64,000 nt of DNA from Bombyx mori (Eukaryota; Arthropoda; Insecta; Lepidoptera; Bombycidae): positions 5,084,001 to 5,148,000 of the forward strand of contig NC_085123.1 in NCBI RefSeq assembly GCF_030269925.1, in the 5' to 3' direction. Below the pieces are notes generated by a model that worked only from the letters and a program-made list of their open reading frames with translations, made no database searches and was not told where the DNA came from. Position 1 is the stretch's first letter. The number at the start of each line of letters is the position of its first letter. Below, in pieces: positions 54,162 to 64,000 of this stretch. Made by a program: the position numbers and the translations under genes.

Positions 54162-55690
54162 CCGCTCCCACTGTGATACAAGGAAACGTACACAAAAAAA
54201 TAATACTAAGCTACAAATATCCTAAAATTGAACCCTAAAGCTATTGCATTTCGATCGAAAATGCCTTGAGTAGACATTAAAGTGAACGTTCTCGTGGGAA
54301 TGTTTTTTAAAAATCGATACGGAACCGTTATTATTGATGTTGTCGTTTAAGACCTTTTAATAGAACGGTTTTTATAAAACAGTCTCGCGACGAAACGTTC
54401 GTAGCCGCATTTCCATAGAATCAATTAGTGATAGACAGGCCAGTGTTTAAAATAGACATAATCGACGAAGCTTCGATGCCTTCAGTGGGAGCTGGTAGTT
54501 CTTGCCATGCACACGGATACGTCGGCCCGTCCCGTCTGGGCCGCCCTGTGATATGCGACCGACGGCAGCTGCAGTGTTCACTCGCGTGATGTTCGTATTA
54601 GACAAGCACCTAAGCTTGTCCTATATTTTTCGTACCTATATCTTATTAGTCTTTAGCTAGTTATTAGCTTAGGATTATAAAAATTCGAAAAGCAATAATG
54701 AAAGTGTTGTGTACAATTTATTATGTCGTTTAATTAGTACTACGTTTTGTAGTGTAGGATTTATTAACAAACTTTTTAATGATAGCTTACGGTAATTCAT
54801 TTGAGATTGGAGCAAAAAAAAAAAGTTTTTTTTTTTTTTTAATTTAAGTTTTGCCTCGGAACCGTACGACGTGGAATACGATTGAATCGGAATGCGCATA
54901 AATTCATTTGCCAGTTCTGTCGTACATAAAAATCTCGTAGGTGTAAACCTTGCCTTATAATGCTCTCTTGGTGTAGATATATTCACGGTTACCTACTGCA
55001 GGAAGCGAGTATTCATTTTAGATTAAGAATTTTATTTGTAAATGTTTTTTCTTACATAGATCTAAAACGTAACGGTATTTCATTTAAATTATAGCTACCT
55101 AATTTATTTCCCGTTTCGGTCAGTATTTACGGTTTAAGTATTTTTTTTATTTGTTTTTTTTTTTTGTATTTCTCACAAAGTATTTTTTTAGTTATTATGA
55201 CGAGGTGTGCCGTGAAGCGGTATATACAAAAAATGTGACAGTTCTATCTATTTTATTTACACTGTGTGCACGAGCCGTTTGAATTGTGATTAAAAGAACA
55301 CTTTTCGTCTCTACTTAATATGTTAGGTATTCATTATTGTATCTCCAGTGTGTTTTATATAGGTATTACATGATATGTATATGAAACCTACTACTATAAT
55401 AAAATATAAACTCATTGAAATTTATATTTTGTAACGTAGCGTGTTTTCCAGTTCGTTATTTTGTATAAATTTATCAATATTTTTATATTTCGAAAGGTTA
55501 ACGGAATTATGGCATTATTATTATTATTATATTGTGCGGGAATGATGTTGTGCGAATAATATTTAGGTGCCCAACGAATATGATACAAGTGTCGTTGTTT
55601 CTTATGAGCGGTTCGATGATTGGGCATTTTAAGGTCTCTCGCTTCGACCGTTTCCTCACCCTGATTCACCTCATCGCGGTCAGCGTGCTC

Positions 55691-55848
55691 AGTGCGAGTT
55701 TTTTAACGTTCTCGATAGCGTAAAAGTTAACTCAAATTTGTATGGAGTTCGAACTTTTACATACGTTTACCGCTAGGGGCGCTGTACTAACTGCATACGA
55801 ATTTAAGTTAACTTTTACGCTATCGAGTACGTTAAAAAACTCGCACTA
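55691..55848. mobile_element. MITE with long inverted repeats in the ZAD/GATA 3' region
   Basis: About 158 bp. The left arm (AGTGCGAGTTTTTTAACG, GCGTAAAAGTTAAC) is complemented almost perfectly by the right arm, over about 45 bp each side, around a 65-bp loop. In RNA it would fold into a long hairpin. No coding capacity. Confidence 0.7.
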
Positions 55849-56488
55849 AGCACACAGTCGTACGCATTTACGTGGTTTCAACGTTCGCACTTCGAACGCT
55901 TCGTGTTTAGCCCCGGTTCCTTCTACGTGTAGCTGTGAGTTCATTTTGTCACCGTCCTTTACGTCTCTACTTAATTTAGTGTTAGTTGTATTAATGTCGA
56001 AAACCCCACGGGCCAGTAAAAAACAATAAAGTCTATGAGACTTTGTGATACTTAGCTAGAAATTACTCGGTCGCTACGCCGCCGGTGTAACTATCTCGAC
56101 TCGTGCGTTTCCCCTTTAGCTTTTTTCCGTTTACAAGTCGAAGCTTATCGTAGTTTAAAGCTTTAAAAATTGAGATTATTTATTATTGTCGGTGTCTTAT
56201 TATTATTTTTTTATATATATAATTTTGACAATAAAATTTACGTAGTCTTTCCTCGTTTGAATGTAGAACGCGCTCTCTATTACGCTTTACATAGCTCTCT
56301 CAATTATGATATTATTTTGAAATGATTTTGAAATTCGCGCCAGTTTTTATTCACATTTAAGTTACATTAGTTTCTTACTTATAGTATTATTCAGTACTTT
56401 CCTATAAATACTCATGTATAAGTTGATTGTGATTAGCCGTGTTTCACTGCGTGGATTATTTCGTTTGTGTAATGTTTTTTTTTTTTTG

Positions 56489-56786
56489 TACAGGGTGTGT
56501 TGATAACATTCTCGAAATTTCTAGTTTTGATCTGACAGGACTATGTACACTAGAAATTGCGACCGAAATTTAGTTTTCACGGCACGCAATGTAACACGTA
56601 CAAAAAAATCGCGGTGCAGACAGCCGCCGTTAGACGTGCTCGTCTCGATACGGGCTCGTGAAATATGATCTGTGTAAATTAACAAAAGATGCTAATTTAC
56701 GTATGTAGTTTTCCGTTTAAGTGAGACAGGTATTATTGTTTAAGTTTTGGAGAACAGTACCTTTGTTGCACCCCGTACACCCTGTA
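56489..56786. mobile_element. Possible TA-flanked MITE
   Basis: TACAGGGTGT at 56489-56498 and ACACCCTGTA at 56777-56786 are exact complements about 300 bp apart, with TA at both ends. No ORF inside. The 10-bp match is short, so this is tentative. Confidence 0.4.
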
Positions 56787-58866
56787 TCCGTTAAATTCTC
56801 TTGAATCATTACAATAATCGTTAAATTTAAATATCGATATTGAATATCGATAATAATATTTCCTTGTCGACGCAGTTGAAAATTCACGGAACGAATGTCT
56901 CAAACCAACGCAACCAACAGTTATTAAACGTCATCTCTTACATTGCTGCTCGCAGTAAAATATAATACAGTATTATTTTTTTCTATAATATTAAAATTCT
57001 TTGTATATTTTTTTTCTTAGGATTACATTATTATTATTATTTTTATTTTTATGTTCGTAGTCGTAATGTGAACGTCCGAATTCGATTCCTGTGTGTGTGC
57101 GTGTTTTTCGGCAACGGAAACCTAACTGCCAATTTAATTCTGTTCGATATGATTTTATTGATGAAACAAGAACGTTATGTTTTAACGAACTTCCAATTCG
57201 GTTATTTATTATATTATAGTTTAAGTCGTCGTTTTTTTTTTTAAGAATTGAACAATGTTCATTGCGTCGCGACAATGTAGACAACGTTGCGCAATATAAA
57301 TACTAACCCGCTCTGGTTGTGTTGTGTGCGCTTACGATTTAACTAATGCATGTGTTTGTCTTATGTTTTGTCGGTGCGTACACGTATAGACGCAGTACCA
57401 ATTCTTTAAAATGTATTTGTATTTTTTTTTTTGTATTTTGTATTATAATTTATGCTGGAATAACAAACAAACAAACAAAAAAAAACTACTTATATTCCAT
57501 TCGTGTTGTTGTGGAATCGTTTCTCTTATACTTTCGAATCTCTAAAGACTGACACACTAACTCTTCGCGTCTTCTTGTTTCAACGTGCATCGTCATACGT
57601 TTTCATTCGATCCATAATTCGAAAATTGATTATTAAAAAAAAAAAGTATTTTAATTAAAATGTGATATGATATTTTGTTTGTAATGTTAGTGTGTGTATC
57701 CGAAAAGCAATAAACATTGTGATAAGGTGGTGACGAGTATTGTATGCAATTTAAAGAAAATTATTCTGAATATAGTTATATAGTGTCAATTATATGATAG
57801 ATGTACTGAATGAATGGACTCACAACGCATTAAATTATCACTGTATAAAATATTTATATGCACAGGGTAAACAATACAATTATTGGCGCCGCGGCATAAT
57901 TGTTAGCTTATATTTGGCAGGATTATTAACAGCAATATGTCTATGTTTGATGATTGTTAGAATTCTTTAAAAATGATATTTAGTATTTTCTGTATTTGTT
58001 ATCATCTCGTCAATATTGATCAGTATTGCCAATGTTTAAAATAAAATAATGATCTGAGACCAAACTGTTTTTTTCTATTTTTAACACGGACGTGCTGGTA
58101 TGACCAATAATAGTGTAGTTTACCCCTATTTATAATGTATTCGTTAATATTATCATTGTGTAAATACAAACCGTTACCATTTACTCCATATTGTATATTG
58201 CTCTGTACTTACTTAATGTTGTGAGTTCGGTCGTTCAGGGTAACTTTAAAAAAAAAAAACTCAATTAAAATTTAAACGTAGACAGATTTACCTCTATTGC
58301 ATATAATAATAAGTTCCCTTGAAAGACGTATTGTATGTCGTATTAAAGCAATATTTTCCAATATATAGAAAGCTTAATGGACCATTCGTTGTTGTTGTCA
58401 TTATAACTCTACGTATTTTTAAAGTAAGTTTCAGCATAAATTATCCGTTTTGAGATTGTATTGTGAGTTGAGAATACGTGACGGTAATACTCATTGTGAA
58501 AAAAAAAAGAAAAGAAGAAACACTAGATATTGTTGTATAGATGATAAATAATGTGACTTACGCAGGGATGGATACTTAAATTATTAAAGTTTTAACTGAT
58601 ATATTGGCTATGTAGTGAGTAGAATATTTTTTTACAAATAAATTATAGCAGCTATTTCGTCATTTTTTTCCTTTTCAATTTATTTACCTGAACTTTATCC
58701 CTAAAATTCATATATACAACATGTAACATATTTAACGCACACCCTCAAACACCCCAATTAGACTTTAATAGTATAAACGCTATGCATACACCAAATATTA
58801 TTTATATGTGCGCTAACATTGATTATTTGTGAAATTAGTTATTCCCATTTCGTGGAAATAAAATGG

Positions 58867-59147
58867 TCACCGATTCACACTCCGCTGCGCACGCACACAC
58901 AGACATGTACCTACTCGCCGCGCCCCTTGCTCAATGCACTTTAATGACCGTTTTCGTATTTGTTGTTTTATGTTAGATAATACTGCAATGTCACTTTTCA
59001 CTTTTTCAAATGCGGTTATTATCTTATTCTTTAGTTCTTCGGCACTTATTGTCTGTGTGTTATAAACTAGCGATTTAATTCGCCCCCACAAAAAAAGTCG
59101 AGAGGCGTCAAAAATATTTTGTTGACTTCGTTGTTTAGATTTTTCTT
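58867..59147 (-). pseudogene. Mariner/Tc-like transposase C-terminal fragment
   Basis: The complement reads LFLWGRIKSLVYNTQTISAE then ELKNKIITAFEKVKSDI and IRKRSLKCIEQG. The (D)FFLWGxxKxxVY segment and the following helices are typical of Tc1/mariner-type transposase ends. The catalytic part is missing. It lies between the convergent ZAD/GATA and WDR3 genes. Confidence 0.6.
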
Positions 59148-59952
59148 TGATCACCGCCGACGCAACCGCGTCGCCGCGAACATCGGGATTAGCCTGCCGT
59201 CTATTGTAAGAATATTAAGCCGACGAAAGAAAGGGATAGTAATTATTTTTGTAGTACGTGGCTTTCTTTTATGTATTGTAGAGTGTTGCTGTGTGCCGGC
59301 GGTCGCTGTTGGTATTGTGTGCGTAGGTATTTTATTTTGTAATAGACTATTAGCCTTGAAATAAGTATCAGATTTCTTTAATTAAATAATTTTTTTTTTT
59401 ACTAATTAGATATTTCATTTTAAAAAGTCTTAATACCCTGACTTACGTTCCATTTTCGTTTCTATGAACTGTTTAGCTAGCTGTGTAGGTGACTGTAATT
59501 TACTTAGTTTTAACTAAATTTTAGAAAAAAAAATTGGTACATAAAAAACAATCAAAATCGATCCAGATTCCGATTCTGAACAAATTACTTTCAGGGTGTG
59601 CGTTAATTATGTTACATGTTGTATTTATTCGTTCTAAGTCTGATTTACCGATTGATGTGATAATTAAAACTAAAACGAGAACGATGCGGATATGTATTCA
59701 AATAATACGCTATTTGATTTATAATGAAACATTTATTTTTTAATATGTTTAATTATAATTGAATAACAATAGTTACAACTTCCTATTTCTTTGATAACAT
59801 AGGATAAATGTACATTTATGTACGTGACTATTTTCGTTTTCCTATCTAATCGTTGGTACCCTAGGGGCTTTTCCAACTATGGACTTAAAACTGTATATTC
59901 ATTTATTTATTAAAATTATTAAAAACTCCATTTTTATGTTACATTATTATGA

Positions 59953-62900
59953 TCACGTAACTGTAACAATGGGCCTCTTGAGGGCTTGCCGGGTTCTGCG
60001 ACGCTTGTCTTTGTTGACTCTCATTTGGGTCGCCTCTCTGAACAACTGCACGCTTTCAGCCGCCTCGATGTCTCGCTTCATCCATTGTAGAGCGTGTAGG
60101 TTATATCCGACCATATCCTGTTATAATATATAGTACGTTACAAATTAATCGTTCCACACTCATTGTGTAGAGAAAGTATTCTTTATTGCAGACCAAAAAC
60201 AAGAAACAATGCGAACCATTAAATACAAAAAAAAAAAAATACAATTGGCGTTCTTATCGCTAAGAGAGATCTCTTCCAGACAACCATCAGGTGGAAAAGA
60301 ATCGTTTGGAAACTAATTACACGCGGTGTACTAATCAATTGAAATACACATACACACACGTACATACCTATATATACACAATTCCTTACATACATTAAAA
60401 TATATATATATATCAGCGAAGGTACGGCCACTGTTGCAGGCTCGTCATACCAGAAAAATGAAATAAATGAAGTTGATTAATATGAAACATGGCATCAAAT
60501 GAAAAATGAAAATGAAATGAAAACTAAATGAAATGAGAGATCATATGGGATGAAATATAATCTCAGTAAAATTGTGGTCATTTACTGAGACATTTTCAGT
60601 GGACTTTTTGGAGGATTCCGAGAAGTCACGTTCAGCGGCTTTGTTTCATTTTCCCACATTTGTGCACTTTCACAGATACTAAACAATTAATAAACCACCG
60701 TTATTACACATTTAAACCTGAATGAACACCTAAATAGACAAAATAAAACAAATCACACAACGTCACTCCTCACGCTCCCGCCAAAAAGTCCCATCTGAAT
60801 ATATAAATAAACTAGCGACCCGCCCTCGCTTCGCTTCGGAAACATTAAATTTTATTATTGATAGCTGAGTCTCGCGATGTGACGCCGCGGGGCGAAGCTA
60901 GTCCAAAAAAAGTAGCCTAAGTTACTTCTTATATCATTAGCTACCTATCAGTGAAAGTCTAGTCAAAATCGGTGCAGCCATTCCAGAGATTAGCCGGAAA
61001 AAACAGAAAAATTGTAAAAAATGTTATTTTGGTCTATGTACCGTATTCATATACATGTAATAAAAAGCGGTTATTTCACTATTACAAACAGACACTCCAA
61101 TTTTATTTATATGTATAGATAAACTGGAATTACCCTCAATTCGTTTAATTTGATTGAGGCCTTCGCTTGTATTTGTATGATGTGCTTTAACAGAGCCTTG
61201 TTGGCGACGAGGGGCGCGTGATGTATCTTGAGGAGGAAGAGCGCCACCCTGCAGTACAGCTCCGTGTGGTCGCCGCGCTCCAACAGCGTCGGCAGCACGC
61301 GCACTATGTCGCACGCCACGCTGAACGGTATCAGCAGCAGGGCTTCTTCTAAATCACTACACGACAATACGATAAATATTATAAACGAAATTGAAAGGAG
61401 GGGGGTTGGGGGGGAACGCTGCCACCCTCACCGGTCTGACACATTCAGCTTTGGAACGAAGGTCGCCTAGTTCTCAGTTACAGCCATAGATAACACATAT
61501 AAATTAGTTATAGATAAGCAACTCAAGCACTCAACAATAAATAATATTATGTAGTTTAAAAAAAAACGCTTTTATAGGAAATCCAACCAAAAAATAGAAA
61601 ATAAATTTTAATAAATTTGAATTAAAAATAGTGTAAAAAAAAATGATTTTATTGTAATAAAAAGTGTTTTTTTTAAACTATTATTTATTTTTCATTTTAT
61701 AGTTTAATTTCAATTTTTTCAATTTTTCAAAAGTTAAAACAATTTAACTGTTTTTTAAATAAACTACTACTATTTGAATAAGAACTGTTTGATGAACTCA
61801 TCTTTGTAATTAATACTTCACTTTTAAATTTTATTGCCTTTTGTTTATTTCACTTTTACACTAAACACAATATTGCAAATTACCCGAGCACAACAATAGC
61901 GGAGGATTTTTATCTGCGTGAGAGCAGACGTAGACACTAACGCGCATGCGCACTTGTCAGTACCCAGGGAGAAAAATTTACACTTTCTTCCCTGTACAGC
62001 GAGAGGAAAACCGAACTTTCGGCGTAGGTAGGGGAAAAATAGCCTTTAAACCCGGAGCTTTAAGGTCAAATATGGTTTATAGGCACATTCCACCTTCATT
62101 CAATGTAAAAACTAAAAAATCTTAGAAATGGTATTTAGTTCCTTCATCCACCCATGTCTTCAATTATAATCAATATAGAAGGAGAAACAGCAATACGTTT
62201 ATCGTGTTACCTTGATCTGACTCTCTTGACGGTCTCGACGAAGAAGTCCTCGGGTGTGGTGCAGTTGAAGGCAGCCATCAGGAGGGGCGGCTGAACGAAC
62301 TGACCCCGAGCTTCGGATAGCTCGCGCTTGTATTCAGCGCCGACTGACAAGCATTCCATGATCGAATCCGCCTAAACGAAATTGTAGTTCAATATCTATA
62401 TATTAATATGTGAAGCAAAAACTTTGTATCCCTTTTTTACGAAAATTGCGCGGAAGGAGGAGTATGAAAATTTCCACACTTATAGAGAATATAGAGAAGA
62501 AGTGCACAACGCTAATATTTTTTTAAGATAATGCATAAAAGATACATTAAATCAATAAAGAAAACATTACACACGCTACTATGTATTTGACACAACACAT
62601 CGTATAAAGATACTATTTCTAAACTGTCAATTGTGAAACTTTTGTTATTCTTTAGTCTGTGGTCAAATTGAGAATAAATTAATATTGGGACTTTTTGGCG
62701 GGAACGCGAGGAGTGAAGTTGTGTGATTTGTTTTATTTTGTCTATTTAGTGTTTCTTCGGGTTTAAATGTGTAATAATGGTGGTTTATTAACCGTTTAAT
62801 ATCTGTGAAAGTGCACAAATGTGGGAAAATGAAACAAAGCCGCTGGACGTAACTTCTCGGGATCCTCCAAAAAGTCCACTGAAAAATCTTAGTAAATTAC

Positions 62901-63881
62901 CACCATTTTACTGAGATTAGATTTCATCTCATATCATCTCATTTAATTTCATCCTAGTTGATTAATGTCTCAAATTAATCATTTTCATTTCATTTCACTC
63001 CATAACATCATTTTTCATAAAATTAAGAATATAGATTAAAATAAGACATGACTTAAAGGTCTCAGTTACCAGGTCATAAAATCTCATAAAAAAAAAAAAA
63101 AATTAATATTGTTTGTCTTTAATATTATTTGTCTATAGTGTAGTCTTGGCGAATCTGTGATTATTTATAGAAGTATAATAAATAGTCTTTGACAATAGAA
63201 CCAATAAGAATATTCAAACTTATAATTTCAATTAATTATAGTCGAATTTCGACTAGTGCGGGGACCACTAGTTCTTTTAGACGTCAATTTTGTAAATAGG
63301 TAAGATGTTCTTGATAAAAAACTTCTTTGAACGTCAAAGGTAAAATAATGGTACGCCGGTAAATATAATCGAACGAATATCGAAGAATCTAGTAGCACCT
63401 AGAACGCTCGAGAAGTACAACACCATCTATTGTCAGATAGCGAAAACACACAATACTAGACTTTTGTGGTATATTCTCGACGATTCTATGGATTTCGTCT
63501 CGACTATAAAAGCGTTGCAGAGATGGCACGCAGTCAGTCAGTAATCGAAACTACTCGAAGCAAAACCGCGAACGGATCAGCTGAAGCGAAGCGGAAGAAA
63601 CGAATTGAGAGTTTTAAAGTGTTTGTTGAGTGGTCTATGTGTTTTAAGTATTGAATACAGTTTTTAGTCGTACTTTGGTGGAATTTTATTTATCCCGAAC
63701 CCCAGCGCGTAACAATAATACCTCTCCGCAATCAAAGAACTTGCATTTTTGTTAGTGTAATGTATTAATAACGATTATTAGTAACGGGTGTAATTTATTA
63801 ATACAAATTACTTACAGCTTTCTCTGCGCCTATAGTTTTCTTAGTTGGCATTTGAAGACCCGGTAAACCAGGTACGGGTGC
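59953..63881 (-). CDS. WDR3: WDR3/Utp12-like SSU processome protein, C-terminal part
   Basis: Exons in coding order: 63881-63816, 62371-62211, 61356-61134 and 60117-59953 (TGA), about 204 codons, phases consistent. The protein continues beyond the right edge, where the WD40 propellers should be. The Utp12 domain reads KKTIGAEKAADSIMECLSVG, VRSSDLEEALLLIPFSVACD, ELYCRVALFLLKIHHAPLV, then MVGYNLHALQWMKRDIEAAE and a basic tail (NKDKRRRTRQALKRP). Human WDR3 has the same order: IKSSELEESLLVLPFS, LICRCLLFLLRIHF, VIGFNMAGLDYLKRE and a basic end. It works in the nucleolus, in the UtpB part of the U3 snoRNP for 18S rRNA processing. TBL3 and PWP2 share the domain type but fit less well. It is convergent with the ZAD/GATA gene. 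Confidence 0.85.
60455..60797 (-). repeat. Dispersed repeat C
   Basis: The complement starts GGGACTTTTTGGCGGGAGCG, passes GTGCACAAATGTGGGAAAATG and CCAAAAAGTCCACTG, and ends in a GAAAT-rich tract. The same unit lies on the + strand at 62692-63101. Both copies are in introns of WDR3. Family unknown. Confidence 0.65.
60812..61015 (-). mobile_element. Helitron-like 3' end
   Basis: On the minus strand it ends GCGAGGGCGGGTCGCTAG followed by T. Upstream lies the subterminal GGCTGCACCGATTTTGACTA, similar to lepidopteran Helitron ends. The rest of the element is absent. Confidence 0.45.
62395..63271 (+). mobile_element. Helitron-like element with nested repeat C
   Basis: Starts TCTATATATTAATATGTGAAG after an A and ends GGGACCACTAG before a T: the A|TC...CTAG|T signature of Helitrons. 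It matches 13155-13918 on both sides of the nested repeat C copy. No helicase coding. In WDR3, between the exons at 63816 and 62371. Confidence 0.7.
62692..63101 (+). repeat. Repeat C copy with poly(A) and 10-bp target duplication
   Basis: Begins GGGACTTTTTGGCGGGAACG and ends in a 15-A run. ATTAATATTG precedes the start (about 62682) and follows the tail (63102), and the unoccupied Helitron at 13155 has TAAATATTG at this point. So repeat C moves by target-primed retrotransposition. Confidence 0.7.
63282..63815. other. WDR3 intron sequence without recognised elements
   Basis: AT-rich. The ORF at 63466-63654 (+) has low complexity and no recognisable domain; it reads antisense through an intron, and I do not support it as a gene. 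Confidence 0.4.
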
Positions 63882-64000
63882 CTGTAATGAAACAATACAA
63901 GAGTCGTTAAGCAAAACATATTATTATTTATGCTATTCCATTAATTTAAAGATTATGGTTATTAATTTCACGCTTTAGGGTATTTTTTTTATTTAAAGAG

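Larger units (their letters stand above)
54162..58050 (+). other. Probable long 3' UTR of the ZAD/GATA gene
   Basis: About 3.9 kb after the stop with no exon-like frame, no Bm1 and no family B copy, in contrast to the rest of the window. Candidate poly(A) signals AATAAA lie at 55398, 57709 and 58040. It contains two short inverted-repeat elements (55691, 56489). The extent is inferred; the transcript could end at any of these signals. Confidence 0.4.

Noticed and set aside
1..64000. CRISPR arrays, prophage, bacterial operons
   Set aside because: Introns, SINEs and Helitrons show an insect nuclear genome; no regularly spaced direct repeats with unique spacers were seen.

Overview
This is a eukaryotic, AT-rich, repeat-dense window that reads as silkworm (Bombyx) or a very close lepidopteran. 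The main reason is about 20 copies of a tRNA-headed SINE that I recognise as Bm1, together with Helitrons, PIF/Harbinger elements and RTE- and jockey-like LINE tails. Genes are split by GT-AG introns, and most introns are made of these repeats. There is nothing bacterial here: no operons, no CRISPR array.

Layout, left to right. (1) 2-5936, + strand: the 3' end of abnormal spindle (asp/ASPM), with about 31 IQ motifs and the conserved C-terminal region. (2) 7856-7963, +: a 35-residue one-helix microprotein with its own poly(A) signal. (3) 10354-27082, -: a complete 15-exon gene for a ClC-7-type lysosomal Cl-/H+ exchanger, 794 aa by my splicing. (4) 27.1-33.1 kb: mostly transposon remnants. (5) 33125-54161, +: a 9-exon gene for a protein with an N-terminal ZAD domain and one GATA-type zinc finger (GATAd-like), 663 aa. 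(6) 34214-43412, -: an 8-exon gene for a secreted-then-anchored leucine-rich-repeat protein, 473 aa, that lies wholly inside intron 2 of the ZAD/GATA gene and almost fills it. (7) 59953-63881, -: the last four exons of a WDR3/Utp12-like U3 snoRNP (SSU processome) protein.

The genes are functionally unrelated: spindle pole, lysosomal ion exchange, transcription, cell surface and ribosome biogenesis. The one real regulatory coupling suggested by layout is the antisense nested pair (5)/(6). All exon joins were derived by hand from GT-AG sites, frame continuity and family similarity. They are consistent in phase throughout but are not transcript-verified.

Besides the nested pair, the most notable observations are the microprotein, a 75-nt stop-free intron in the LRR gene that would switch its signal peptide, a second size class of Bm1 copies with one shared 5' end, a PIF/Harbinger remnant that keeps pieces of both its ORFs inside a Helitron, and several terminal-inverted-repeat elements I could not assign to a family.
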